In this document: one piece after another, positions 16,889 to 25,779 of the stretch
How the letters are laid out: each line of letters starts with the position of its first letter
Position numbering within the stretch: the first letter of the stretch is position 1
Origin: Nostoc sp. TCL240-02
GTDB lineage: Bacteria; Cyanobacteriota; Cyanobacteriia; Cyanobacteriales; Nostocaceae
DNA: 64,000 nt
NCBI RefSeq assembly: GCF_013343235.1
Contig: NZ_CP040094.1
Span: 4,030,501 to 4,094,500 of the forward strand
Direction: 5' to 3'
The notes under the pieces: generated by a model
What the model saw: only the letters and a program-made list of their open reading frames with translations
Database searches by the model: none
Told to the model about the DNA's origin: nothing
Made by a program: the position numbers and the translations under genes

Positions 16889-17206
16889 TTAAATCTTTGT
16901 TTGTAGATATTGCACCAACTGCGGTGCTTGCATCACTCCCTCTATCCTATCCACAGGTTGACCCTGCTTAAACAATACTAAGGTTGGGAGAGAGGCAATT
17001 TTGTACTCAGTGGCTAAATCTGTGTATTTTTCTGTGTCAATTTTGACAATCCGTAGGCGATCCTTAAGTTGGAGATTGACTTGCTCTAAAATTGGCACCA
17101 TCATCTGACATGGGCCACACCAGTCAGCGTAAAAATCTACTAATACAGGTACATCAGAAGCAGACAGCATCTCTTCAAAGCTGTTAAATTGTTTTTTAGT
17201 TGCCAT
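16889..17206 (-). CDS. Thioredoxin
   Basis: A 105-residue thioredoxin with the WCGPC active site (Cys30, Cys33 from the chosen start), VLVDFYADW before it, the cis-proline in SLPTLVLF and the C-terminal VQYLQ helix. It reduces disulfides in the cytoplasm using ferredoxin- or NADPH-thioredoxin reductase. The N-terminus MATKKQFNSFEEML looks most like the cyanobacterial y-type (Slr0233-like) group; that subtype call is from memory. The frame is open seven codons further upstream (to 17227), but the family N-terminus favours the ATG at 17206. Confidence 0.92.
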   Translation of the reverse strand: MATKKQFNSFEEMLSASDVPVLVDFYADWCGPCQMMVPILEQVNLQLKDRLRIVKIDTEKYTDLATEYKIASLPTLVLFKQGQPVDRIEGVMQAPQLVQYLQTKI

Positions 17207-17680
17207 GTGACACACGCCGATTTTCAATTGTTTGTTTCAATAGTAATTCTTAGAAAATAAAATCGGTACAAGTTTATGGGTTTTGTTGGGAAAATATTAG
17301 ATTACTCAATATAGATTGATTTACCCGCAAAAATCTTAAATATTTATAATAAAATCTATATATCGTGTGTATTTATGTATATGGATTAGATATGTATTTA
17401 AACCTATCTTGGCTGCCTAAATAAGGTAAGTTTGCACAATAAAATCATAATATGTAAATAAAAATTAACTAGGCTAAAACCCTTATACCTATTGCCTGTT
17501 GTCTATTGCCTTATCCCAAAGCTAAATATAAGGGATAACTTATCTATAAAATATCTAATCTGCAGGATGACAGCAAGATTGTCATCCTAAAGAGTGAGAT
17601 TTTATCCAGACAATAATCAGATGTTCCCTAAATCACCATAAGATAATTAGCGCGGTATTTCTAAGATTGAGGAACATTAA
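17207..17680. other. 474-bp region upstream of fabG with a perfect hairpin
   Basis: An AT-rich divergent promoter region between thioredoxin (-) and fabG (+). A perfect stem AGGATGAC/GTCATCCT (17564-17588, 9-nt loop) lies about 90 bp upstream of the fabG start and could be a regulatory hairpin or a short repeat. No other feature recognised. Confidence 0.45.
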
Positions 17681-18427
17681 ATGACATTATTACAAGGTAA
17701 AGTTGCAATTGTCACAGGCGCATCACGGGGAATAGGTCGAGCGATCGCAATTGAATTAGCTTCACAAGGAGCGATCGCAGTTGTCAATTATGCCAGTTCG
17801 AGCGCTGCGGCTGAGGCAGTTGTTACAGAAATTACAGCAGTGGGAGGTCAGGCGATCGCTATCCAAGCAAACGTTTCTAAAGGCGATCAAGTAGACGCAC
17901 TAGTTAACGCCGTTATGGAAAAGTTTAGCCGTGTGGATATCTTAGTCAATAACGCAGGGATTACGCGCGACACACTGCTTTTGCGTTTAAAGCCAGAAGA
18001 TTGGCAAGCTGTAATAGACCTTAATCTAACTGGTGTTTTCTTATGTACACGCGCTGTCAGTAAAATTATGCTCAAGCAGCGATCGGGGCGAATTATTAAT
18101 ATTACCTCCGTTGCTGGGCAGATGGGCAACCCAGGTCAGTCCAACTACAGCGCCGCCAAAGCAGGTGTAATCGGCTTCACCAAAAGCGTTGCCAAAGAAC
18201 TGGCTACTCGCGGTATTACCGTTAACGCCGTCGCCCCTGGTTTCATCACCACCGATATGACTAGCGATCTCAATAACCCCGAAGATATCCTAAAATACAT
18301 CCCCCTCGGTCGCTTTGGTCAGCCTGAAGAAATCGCTGGTATGGTGCGCTTCCTCGCCGCAGATCCCGCCGCCAACTATATCACCGGACAAGTTTTTAAC
18401 GTCGATGGCGGAATGGTCATGGCTTAA
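17681..18427 (+). CDS. fabG: 3-oxoacyl-[acyl-carrier-protein] reductase
   Basis: A 248-residue short-chain dehydrogenase with the NADPH-binding TGASRGIG (12-19), NNAGIT (90-95) and the catalytic Ser143, Tyr156 and Lys160 (ITSVAG and YSAAK). The C-terminal [13 protein letters not shown] is typical of FabG. It carries out the first reduction in each round of fatty-acid elongation in the cytoplasm. GAGGAA precedes the ATG. It stands alone here. Other SDR members reduce acetoacetyl-CoA (PhaB), but the length and motifs fit FabG best. Confidence 0.93.
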   Translation: MTLLQGKVAIVTGASRGIGRAIAIELASQGAIAVVNYASSSAAAEAVVTEITAVGGQAIAIQANVSKGDQVDALVNAVMEKFSRVDILVNNAGITRDTLLLRLKPEDWQAVIDLNLTGVFLCTRAVSKIMLKQRSGRIINITSVAGQMGNPGQSNYSAAKAGVIGFTKSVAKELATRGITVNAVAPGFITTDMTSDLNNPEDILKYIPLGRFGQPEEIAGMVRFLAADPAANYITGQVFNVDGGMVMA

Positions 18428-18702
18428 ATAGTGCTGAGTTAAGAGTCATTGCAAGGAGGCAGGAGACAGAGGTTAGTTTTCCTCCTGCCTTCATCTGAAG
18501 AGATATATTTACGTTGACACACAACATAATTCTTCTGTAGAGTGAGTGCGTAATACCGTTTCACTTTCAGGTTGATCGAAATAGACCGCAGGGGGACAGA
18601 ATTAGAGACAAACCTATTTGTATCAAGCATTTCGTGAAATGGTATCAGCCCTAATCTTAAAAGATTAGTCTAAAACTGAATGAAAAATATTCCCTAGCAA
18701 AG

Positions 18703-19923
18703 ATGACTAACTCAGCACCAAGTCGTTTGGGTGAACTCGCCAAACTGTTTTTTAAACTTGGCGTTATCGGCTTTGGGGGCCCGGTTGCCCATATTGCCAT
18801 GATTGAAGATGAAGTGGTTAAGCGTCGTCAGTGGTTGACAAGGGAGCATTTTCTGGATTTGCTGGGCGCAACTAACCTAATTCCTGGGCCAAATTCCACA
18901 GAAATGGCTATCCATATAGGATACATCTATGCAGGTTGGCTGGGGCTGATTGTCTCAGGTGTTTGTTTTGTCTTACCTGCGGTTCTAATTACTGGGGGGT
19001 TTGCTTGGGTTTATGTTGCCTACGGCACTTTACCTCAAGTAGCTCCCCTCCTTTATGGCATTAAACCGGCTGTTTTAGCAATCATCATCAATGCCCTCTG
19101 GGGCTTGGCAAAAAAGGCTGTGAAAACTCGCCAATTGTTGGTAATTGCTTTGGCTGTTGCATTAATAACATTATTATTCAAATTAAATGAAGTAATTGCC
19201 CTATTAGTTGGGGGATTGCTGGGTATGGTTTGGTTACATTCTGGTGATAAAAACGACAAGCCAGGAGATAAAGCCAACTTTCTCATTGCTAGTCTTACCA
19301 CAGGCGCGACTTTAAAGGCATCAACAGTTGTTGCTGCATCGGTAGCTACCGCATCTACTGCAACCAACGTTTCTCTATGGCAGTTAGGTTGGTTTTTTCT
19401 GAAAGTCGGTAGTGTGTTGTTTGGTGGTGGCTACCTTTTGGTAGCTTTTCTCCAAGGAGGATTAGTTCAAGAATATGGCTGGCTGACACAACAGCAGTTA
19501 CTAGATGCGATCGCAATTGGTCAATTTACTCCCGGGCCAGTACTTTCCACTGCTACATTTATTGGATATATCATTGCTGGCATCCCTGGCGCAATCGTTG
19601 CCACAATCGGAATTTTTCTACCTTCTTTTGTTTTCGTTGCTGCCCTGAATCCCTTAATTCCCCGCTTACGGGCCTCTTCTTGGACTAGAGCATTTTTGGA
19701 TGCTGTGAATGTTAGTGCTGTAGCGCTAATGGTTGTTACCACCCTGCAACTGGGGGCAGCCACCTTAAGATTACCACAAGCTCCATTTGTAGATTTTCTC
19801 GGCTTGGCGATCGCGATCGTCTCAGCTATTTTAGCTATTCGTTTCCGCATCAATGCTGCATGGCTAGTTTTTGGTAGCGCTTTTATTGGATGGGGCGTTA
19901 CACTCTTGGGCTACACTCGTTGA
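18703..19923 (+). CDS. chrA: Chromate transporter, ChrA-type (two CHR domains)
   Basis: A 406-residue membrane protein with the two homologous CHR halves of the long-chain family. The first half holds FGGPVAHIAMIEDE and ATNLIPGPNSTEMAIHIGY (residues about 20-75). The second holds LFGGGYLLVAFLQGG and IGQFTPGPVLSTATFIGY (about 235-295). About ten to twelve hydrophobic helices are separated by a charged cytoplasmic loop (about 180-215). Members export chromate, probably in exchange for sulfate-like anions or with protons. In a cyanobacterium the physiological anion may be different. No chrB-like regulator is adjacent. Confidence 0.9.
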   Translation: MTNSAPSRLGELAKLFFKLGVIGFGGPVAHIAMIEDEVVKRRQWLTREHFLDLLGATNLIPGPNSTEMAIHIGYIYAGWLGLIVSGVCFVLPAVLITGGFAWVYVAYGTLPQVAPLLYGIKPAVLAIIINALWGLAKKAVKTRQLLVIALAVALITLLFKLNEVIALLVGGLLGMVWLHSGDKNDKPGDKANFLIASLTTGATLKASTVVAASVATASTATNVSLWQLGWFFLKVGSVLFGGGYLLVAFLQGGLVQEYGWLTQQQLLDAIAIGQFTPGPVLSTATFIGYIIAGIPGAIVATIGIFLPSFVFVAALNPLIPRLRASSWTRAFLDAVNVSAVALMVVTTLQLGAATLRLPQAPFVDFLGLAIAIVSAILAIRFRINAAWLVFGSAFIGWGVTLLGYTR

Positions 19924-20468
19924 AATTGCATATTTTATCAAAACAGAATTCTGGAATCATACGATTTCTTGGTGAGGCTGCGCCAAATTTTCTTAGCTTC
20001 TTTTTTCTTTTTGTCCTTCTCTAACGAGACGCTGCGCGTAGCTTGCTTCTCCGTAGGAGTATGCGACCTTTGCGGTTCGTTCCTCACATAGTTTGGCGCA
20101 TCTTCATACAGAATTAGTATCATGACCTTCGCCAGAGCTTCTTAAACAAGACAAAAATATAGATATACTAAATCTTGCTTTCAAAGTATTTTCATGTGAT
20201 AATCACCATTAACTCCGGTAATTTAGTAAAGTTACAGTAGTTTTTCGATAGTTGAACAATTAAGTTTTTATCTGTTTAGAGACTATAAGCATGGTAGTAG
20301 ACATACCAGTTTCTAGCTTAAGGGGTGCTATCTAGAAAAAGTTTGCTACTTTGTGTAGTAGCAGACATCATATTTGAGGTTGAAATTATAAATATTTAAA
20401 GATAAATTATTTGTGCCAATTTTTATCTATAACTTCCATTCCATAATCTAAATTTTTCAAGGTGAAAT
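19924..20468. other. 545-bp intergenic region
   Basis: It contains a dispersed repeat-like stretch at about 20020-20080, with GAGACGCTGCGCGTAGC and CTCCGTAGGAGTATGCGACC, of the kind scattered in Nostoc genomes. The rest is AT-rich upstream sequence of the GST-like gene. A minus-strand frame across the repeat is not a gene. Confidence 0.5.
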
Positions 20469-21686
20469 ATGTCAATTCAAAACACCGTATCTAATTGGGA
20501 AGAACTATTAGAAATTGCTCAAAAAAGTACCCCAGCTCGACGAGTGCGTAGACCAGGGAAATCCCCCTCCACCGCTCCTATTCCTAGCAGCCTTCATAAA
20601 CTACCACCAGATACAGAACCGCCAGTATTGCTCTACCGCGATACTAACTCTTGGTGTCCATTTTGCGAACGGGTTTGGTTTGCTCTTGAAGAAAAAGAAA
20701 TTCCCTTTGCAACGGAGTTTATCGACTTGACTAACAAGCCTAAATGGTATACAGATTTAGTTCCTACAACCCTTGTTCCGGCTGCCAGAATTGAAGGAAA
20801 GTTAGTCTATGAATCCAAGGATATTCTGTTAGCATTAGAAGAACGATTTGGTTCAACTTTGCTTCCTGAAGACCCAGAGGAAAACGCAGTTGCTAGGCAG
20901 TGGCTTGAAGAAGCTGAAACCAATGGTGTGAGAGATATCGCTTACAAATTTCTCCGACAAGCCCCGGAAGATCCTCATGAATTAGCAAGCTTACAGACAG
21001 CTTTTGAAGCTAAATTAGACGAACTTGAGCAACTTCTAGGAAAGTATTCTGGCCCCTACTTTTTGTCAACATTTAGCGTGGTAGATATTACCTATAGCCC
21101 CCATTTAGATCGCTTGGCGGCTAACTTACCTGTTTATCGGGGATATCACCTCAAGGGAAATCCTCGGTATCCTCGCATCAACGCTTGGTTTGAAGCACTC
21201 AAACAGCGTCCTGCTTATCACCGCGTCAAATCCGATGATACCACCAACAATTTACTTTTGCGTCGCCGATGGGGTGTGATACCAATCAGCAATCCTTTGC
21301 CCCCAGATCCAGCAATTAGCCAGGAAATCCAATTTAGGGCAGAGGCGGCTGAGAGATTGGCTGATAACCGAGAAGTTGCTTTAGGAGACATCCTGAAAAA
21401 CTCCGGTGTGCAAGCATTGGCGGTTAATGGCGACACAACAGCCGTTAAAGAAGCGGTTGATTTCCACCTCAGATTGCTGGCTGACTATCTGATTAATGGC
21501 AACGGTGCAGCATTACCGTGGGGGCGCGTGGGCGGCAAAGACAACGCCGATCCGAATGTGGCTGCGGTTGGAGCCATTACACTCGCTTATGTGAGAAATC
21601 GGATCTGTGCGCCACGGGATATGAGCGCTGGTGCAGCAACTGCATTCCGGGCAGCAGCAGATAAGGTGTTGGCATCTCTTTATTAG
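20469..21686 (+). CDS. Glutathione S-transferase family protein with a C-terminal extension
   Basis: A 405-residue protein. Residues about 50-130 are a thioredoxin-fold GST N-domain with a Cys-Pro-Phe-Cys site (WCPFCERVWFAL, Cys63 and Cys66), VPAARIEGKLVYESKDI giving the cis-Pro/Glu-Ser glutathione site. The all-helical GST C-domain follows to about residue 260. The last 130 residues (AERLADNREVALGDIL to the end) are an extra helical domain. Plain GSTs are about 220 residues, so this is a long form also found in cyanobacteria and plants. A redox-active CxxC suggests glutaredoxin- or omega-like chemistry. AAGGTG precedes the ATG. Confidence 0.85.
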   Translation: MSIQNTVSNWEELLEIAQKSTPARRVRRPGKSPSTAPIPSSLHKLPPDTEPPVLLYRDTNSWCPFCERVWFALEEKEIPFATEFIDLTNKPKWYTDLVPTTLVPAARIEGKLVYESKDILLALEERFGSTLLPEDPEENAVARQWLEEAETNGVRDIAYKFLRQAPEDPHELASLQTAFEAKLDELEQLLGKYSGPYFLSTFSVVDITYSPHLDRLAANLPVYRGYHLKGNPRYPRINAWFEALKQRPAYHRVKSDDTTNNLLLRRRWGVIPISNPLPPDPAISQEIQFRAEAAERLADNREVALGDILKNSGVQALAVNGDTTAVKEAVDFHLRLLADYLINGNGAALPWGRVGGKDNADPNVAAVGAITLAYVRNRICAPRDMSAGAATAFRAAADKVLASLY

Positions 21687-21778
21687 CGATCGCTACCGAC
21701 AGGTTAAGATCCGATCTCGCATAGTGGTAGTCTGGAATTTATTTTTTATATTTTTAATGTTTCCGTAACTACCAAATT

Positions 21779-21927
21779 GCTATAGGACTCATATTTGATT
21801 CCGTGAAAAAACTCCGTACAACTCAAAAAGCCTTCTTTCCTATTACCTATTGCCTCTTGCCTTCCCACGCAAGTAAATATGGCTACGCCACGCTGCGTGA
21901 ACAAAAATCAAAGCGGATTCCTATAAC
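21779..21927. mobile_element. MITE-like element with terminal inverted repeats, copy 1
   Basis: About 149 bp bounded by imperfect 22-bp inverted ends (TATAGGA...TTTGATT at 21779-21800 against its complement at 21906-21927). A second copy at 36286-36422 shares the ends and internal blocks (CAACTCAAAAA, CCTTCTTTCCT, ATGGCTACGCCACGCTGCG). It carries no coding frame. Confidence 0.7.
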
Positions 21928-21960
21928 GCTCAGACTTTAATAACTTTTGCAAGATGTCTA

Positions 21961-22503
21961 TTACTTCAAAGGTAGAAAAATTTGTAAAGTTGTCTCTTTT
22001 TTTACTACACTTCTGAGACTAATATGGCCACCGTGAGATTGAATTATTTGTTGAGCAATAGCTAACCCTAAACCGAATCCTCCGGTTTTGCGAGAGCGTT
22101 TCTTATCTACCCGATAAAATCGCTCAAATATATATGGTAAATCATTTTTGGGAATCCCAATTCCATTATCTATAACTTGAATTACAGCAGAATGAGACTG
22201 AGTAAATAAGTGCAACTGCACTTGTCCTCCAGCAGGAGTATATTTACAAGCATTATTAACTAAATTTACAACTGCTTGATAAAGCAAGTTAGCATCACCA
22301 AGCACAGTTACACTGTTATTAGGCAATTTAGAAATTAAACTAATATGTTGTGCATCTTGGTGTGTGACATAATCATTTTTTATCTGTACAAGTAAACTCT
22401 TGAGGTCAATTTCTTTTAGCGATTCGGTGGGTAATTGACCTTGAGAACGTGCTAAAAACAGCAGATTAGTCACCAGAATACTCATTGACTGGCCGATATC
22501 AAA
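21961..22503 (-). pseudogene. 5'-truncated sensor histidine kinase
   Basis: The open frame from ATG 22485 gives 174 residues: the end of the dimerisation helix (SILVTNLLFLARSQ) and a complete ATPase domain with N box VNLVNNACKYT, DNGIGI, FERFYRVDK and GGFGLGLAIA. The phospho-accepting His, sensor and membrane parts are missing. Kinase-like codons (F-D-I-G-Q-S) continue six codons upstream of the ATG to 22503, where a stop appears and similarity ends inside the 5' region of the divergent gene. This points to a deletion or rearrangement that removed the front. The remaining ATPase could not work as a normal kinase. Confidence 0.8.
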
Positions 22504-22514
22504 TTATTCTACCT

Positions 22515-23102
22515 ATGGTATTGCTAGGAATTGCCTTTTGGACTGGTAGTGATTTGTTAACAAAAAAAATATTAGGATTCTCTTATAGGACGCTGGATAA
22601 GTTGCAAGCTGATACACTGCCACAAGTCGAGCTAACACTTAATTTTACAGTGGTTGATATGAAAGTAGAGAAAGAGCAAAAATTTACTCAAGTAAAGATT
22701 AAAACAGCAAACTCTCTGCTAAAAAGGTTAGAAATTGAAATTCCTAATTCCAAATTTCCAGAAGTAGCGATCGCACAAAAGTTTGGACTATATCCTCAAC
22801 AACAAGAACTGATGCTTAATCAACAAATACAAGTAAAAATTCCTGTGACTTTAAAAGTAATCAAAGCTGAAATTGAAAAAAAGCAAGGACTTAGCTTTAT
22901 TGAGGTTAGAACCGCTAATAATACTCTACGGAAGTTGGATTTTGTTTTACCAGTAACTGAGATTAATATGGTAGAAGCAATGACTGCTAAGTTACTAAAT
23001 TTATCTCCTGAAGAAGTCAGAAAGCTAATACGGTATCAAGTTCAAAATCAATCTTGGTTAAAACCTAAAATAAAGAAAGCCGCTAAAACTGAAATAATTT
23101 AA
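22515..23102 (+). CDS. Hypothetical protein with internal duplication
   Basis: A protein of about 195 residues from ATG 22515, or 205 from TTG 22485, which overlaps the truncated kinase and is less likely. An N-terminal hydrophobic stretch (MVLLGIAFWTGSDLL) suggests a membrane anchor or signal. The rest shows two related halves: TVVDMKVEKEQ...VKIKTANSLLKRLEIEIP and KVIKAEIEKKQ...VRTANNTLRKLDFVLP. Each is a beta-rich unit followed by a helix with a short hydrophobic end. The family is not recognised. The upstream region appears to have been replaced by the kinase remnant, so expression may have changed. Confidence 0.6.
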   Translation: MVLLGIAFWTGSDLLTKKILGFSYRTLDKLQADTLPQVELTLNFTVVDMKVEKEQKFTQVKIKTANSLLKRLEIEIPNSKFPEVAIAQKFGLYPQQQELMLNQQIQVKIPVTLKVIKAEIEKKQGLSFIEVRTANNTLRKLDFVLPVTEINMVEAMTAKLLNLSPEEVRKLIRYQVQNQSWLKPKIKKAAKTEII

Positions 23103-23140
23103 AATACCAATAACGAGTAAATTAGTAGAGACATATTAGT

Positions 23141-23210
23141 CAATACAGTTCAGATAAGACTAAAACATTTGTAGAGACGGCGATTTATCGCGTCTCTTTG
23201 AACCGTATTG
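23141..23210. mobile_element. 70-bp MITE-like element flanked by a 10-bp direct repeat
   Basis: Ends CAATACAGTTCA and TGAACCGTATTG are inverted with one mismatch. The direct repeat ACATATTAGT flanks it at 23131-23140 and 23211-23220, as expected for target duplication. The centre holds the AGAGACGGCGATTTATCGCGTCTCT palindrome (23173-23197). A partial copy in the opposite orientation lies at about 44276-44325. Confidence 0.7.
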
Positions 23211-23252
23211 ACATATTAGTATGGGGGCGCAAAGTGCAATTTCGCCTTTCTA

Positions 23253-24578
23253 CTAAAGTTGATTCCGCGCTTTGAGTTGCAGATATCGCTCAACTACCTG
23301 ATCGGCAATTTGATTTGCTGGTGCATCTAGTACTAATACACCTTTTTGTTTCAATTGAGCGAATGCTACTTGTCTTTGCATTAATAAATCGAGTGCGACT
23401 GCACGGGCATAAGCTTCTGTAACATTATCTGTAAAAGTGTGTGCCAAATGGTCAACTTGTGGATCTCGCAAAGTAACACAAAATGGCAGATAGCGAGGCG
23501 CTAATTTGGAGAGTGCAGCCAAGAGTTCCGTAGAGGCGGTGACATCAACTAAGTCGGTAATTACGACTACAAGCGCCCTCCGAGTTTGTCGCTGTAAAAC
23601 ATTTGTTACCGCCCCTAAATAATCAGATTCAAATAAGACTGGTTGAATTGGAGTTAGGCGATCTATTAGCTGATTTAAATGATGTTGACCACGTTCTGGG
23701 GGAATCCATGTGTGCATTTGGCGGTCAAATACACCAACACCAACGCGATCGCCTCGATGTAACCCCGCCAATGCTAAGGATAAGGTTGCATTCAAACCCC
23801 AGTCAAATCGCTGTAAATTCTGCACCTTTGCGGTCATCAATCGTCCGCGATCGAGCAAGATGAGTAAAGTTTGTTCCTGTTCTGGTTCTAAGACCCTCAC
23901 CAGTGGCGTTGCATTCCCATAAGCCCCAACCCGACGGGCGGTAGCCTTCCAATCAATAAACCGCAAATCGTCACCAGTGCGATAGTTCCGTAGTTCAGCA
24001 AACTCTGTACCAATACCAGTTTTACGAGATTGTCGCATTGATCCTGATGATTGCAATGTTAAACGAATTGTGAGCGATCGCAATCCCACCAAATCAGGAT
24101 AAACTTTCACTGGCAAACTTTGGGAAATTTGCCAATCATCCCAAGCTAATCCCCAAATTCCCAACTGTCGGACTTGAATATTTCCCCAAGGGAACTCGCC
24201 GCGCTGTGTTGGATTGACAGTATATGTCAATTCTTGGGTGGTATTACTAGGAATAATTGCCCGGTGTGTGAGTGTTGATACACCAAATCCTGTTGGGTAG
24301 TAATCGCAGATTTCAATTAAGGCGTTGGTATTCGGCGATGTTACTTTTAGGATGACTGGATTATCCCGCCCAATGGATAATCGGGATGGCAATTCGCGGG
24401 TAATTTGCACGCGAGAACGCCGCACCTGTAAGCCATCTGCAACCATCAATCCGAGAATTATGGCATCAAATAGCACAATAATGGCAATCGCTGTTTTAAT
24501 GCTAAGAAAAAGGCATAGGATCGGGGCGATCGCTATACCTAAAACTAGCAACAAATAAACTCGTTTGGAAGGAAGCAT
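23253..24578 (-). CDS. DUF58 domain protein
   Basis: A 441-residue protein. Two hydrophobic helices at the N-terminus (about 7-55) anchor it. A beta-rich middle follows, then the DUF58 signature FAELRNYRTGDDLRFIDWKA (about 190-210) and a vWA-like domain with LILLDRGRLM. DUF58 proteins usually pair with MoxR AAA ATPases and transglutaminase-like proteins in complex assembly, but no MoxR gene is present here. It starts 28 bp after the cmpD-like gene on the same strand and may be read from that transcript. No evidence links it to transport. Confidence 0.88.
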   Translation of the reverse strand: MLPSKRVYLLLVLGIAIAPILCLFLSIKTAIAIIVLFDAIILGLMVADGLQVRRSRVQITRELPSRLSIGRDNPVILKVTSPNTNALIEICDYYPTGFGVSTLTHRAIIPSNTTQELTYTVNPTQRGEFPWGNIQVRQLGIWGLAWDDWQISQSLPVKVYPDLVGLRSLTIRLTLQSSGSMRQSRKTGIGTEFAELRNYRTGDDLRFIDWKATARRVGAYGNATPLVRVLEPEQEQTLLILLDRGRLMTAKVQNLQRFDWGLNATLSLALAGLHRGDRVGVGVFDRQMHTWIPPERGQHHLNQLIDRLTPIQPVLFESDYLGAVTNVLQRQTRRALVVVITDLVDVTASTELLAALSKLAPRYLPFCVTLRDPQVDHLAHTFTDNVTEAYARAVALDLLMQRQVAFAQLKQKGVLVLDAPANQIADQVVERYLQLKARNQL

Positions 24579-24606
24579 TTTAGAACTTAGGAGAATGACG
24601 ATTAGT

Positions 24607-25464
24607 TTAACCTACGTCATCATGGGCAAAGCGGTTAAAGAGGAAATCCAGAGCATAATTACGTAGTTGGTAGTATTGGGGATCTTCCATGATGCGGGCG
24701 CGATCGCGGGGACGAGAAAAGGGAATTTCCATGACTTCGCCAATTTTTGCGTGTGGGCCATTGGTCATCATTACCAATTTATCTGCCAAAAATAGTGCTT
24801 CGTCGATATCATGGGTAATCATCAGTACTGTACAACGGTTATCGCCCCAAATTTTCAGCAATTCTTCTTGTAATTCTTCTTTGGTGATGGCATCCAGCGC
24901 TCCAAAGGGTTCATCTAAAATTAAGACTTTGGGACGAATCGCCAAAGCACGGGCGATGGAAACCCGTTGTCTCATCCCCCCGGACATTTGCATTGGTTTC
25001 TTTTCCATTGCATCAGCCAGTCCCACCATTGCTAAATGATCGCGCACGATCGCTCTTTTTTCAGCTTGTGGTTTGTTGGGATAAACGGCGTTAACAGCTA
25101 AATAGATGTTTTCAAAAGCAGTCCGCCACGGTAGCAGGGCATAGTTTTGGAAGACAACCATCCTGTCTGGGCCTGGTTTGGTAATTGGTTCTCCTTCGAG
25201 TAAGACTTCGCCGGAGGTGGGAAAGTTAAAACCGGATACCATATTTAGTAGTGTCGATTTGCCACAGCCGGAGTGGCCGATAACGCAAATAAATTCGCCT
25301 TGTTCGACGTTGAGGTTAACGCCGTCGAGTACGGTGAAGGGGCCTTTTTTTGTGGGGTAGACTTTGGTAACGTCTTTAATTTCTAGGAAAGGTCTGCGGG
25401 TGGTGGTTGCAGAGGATAATGGTTTTCCTATTGTGTTTGTAGCTGTAAAGTTGCGGTTTTGCAT
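24607..25464 (-). CDS. cmpD: ABC transporter ATP-binding protein, CmpD/NrtD type
   Basis: A 285-residue ATPase. Walker A GHSGCGKST (63-71), Q-loop VVFQNYALLPW, signature MSGGMRQRVSIARAL, Walker B ILDEPFGALD and the switch His in ITHDIDEALF are intact. It powers uptake together with the CmpC ATPase half. The C-terminal AHDD ending fits the CmpD/NrtD group. Bicarbonate rather than nitrate is inferred from the operon's binding protein. The gene is the last of the transporter set but lies 609 bp from cmpC, separated by a MITE and a 21-bp array. Confidence 0.8.
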   Translation of the reverse strand: MQNRNFTATNTIGKPLSSATTTRRPFLEIKDVTKVYPTKKGPFTVLDGVNLNVEQGEFICVIGHSGCGKSTLLNMVSGFNFPTSGEVLLEGEPITKPGPDRMVVFQNYALLPWRTAFENIYLAVNAVYPNKPQAEKRAIVRDHLAMVGLADAMEKKPMQMSGGMRQRVSIARALAIRPKVLILDEPFGALDAITKEELQEELLKIWGDNRCTVLMITHDIDEALFLADKLVMMTNGPHAKIGEVMEIPFSRPRDRARIMEDPQYYQLRNYALDFLFNRFAHDDVG

Positions 25465-25547
25465 GGTATTTGGGGTTTAAAATGCTTAATGTACGCGATG
25501 TGCAACTGAATATTCTGACCTCTCTCTAAACCTCTCCCCTAGAAGGG

Positions 25548-25711
25548 TCTACGGTGTACACATATCTCTGTACCAAACCAAAGTCGTGTAGATCCTCCTA
25601 AATCCTCCTTAAAAAGGAGGACTTTGAGAGGTTTTTGCCCCCCTTTTTAAGGGGGGTTGGGGGGATCAAAAGCTTGGAGTCCACTCTCAAAGACTTGTGT
25701 GTACACCGTAG
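25548..25711. mobile_element. 164-bp MITE with 9-bp target duplication
   Basis: Perfect 14-bp inverted ends CTACGGTGTACACA (25549-25562) and TGTGTACACCGTAG (25698-25711). The 9-bp direct repeat CTAGAAGGG lies on both sides (25539-25547 and 25712-25720). Inside are palindromic blocks (CTCCTTAAAAAGGAG and CCCCCTTTTTAAGGGGGG). There is no coding frame. It was inserted between cmpC and cmpD. Confidence 0.88.
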
Positions 25712-25779
25712 CTAGAAGGGGGTAAGGGGTTGGATTTTTTGTTGGTTTTTCCAAATGACATGAAAAGTCAAATCATAAT

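Noticed and set aside
19938..20123. Minus-strand frame after the chromate transporter
   Set aside because: It overlaps a dispersed repeat and has no family or ribosome site.
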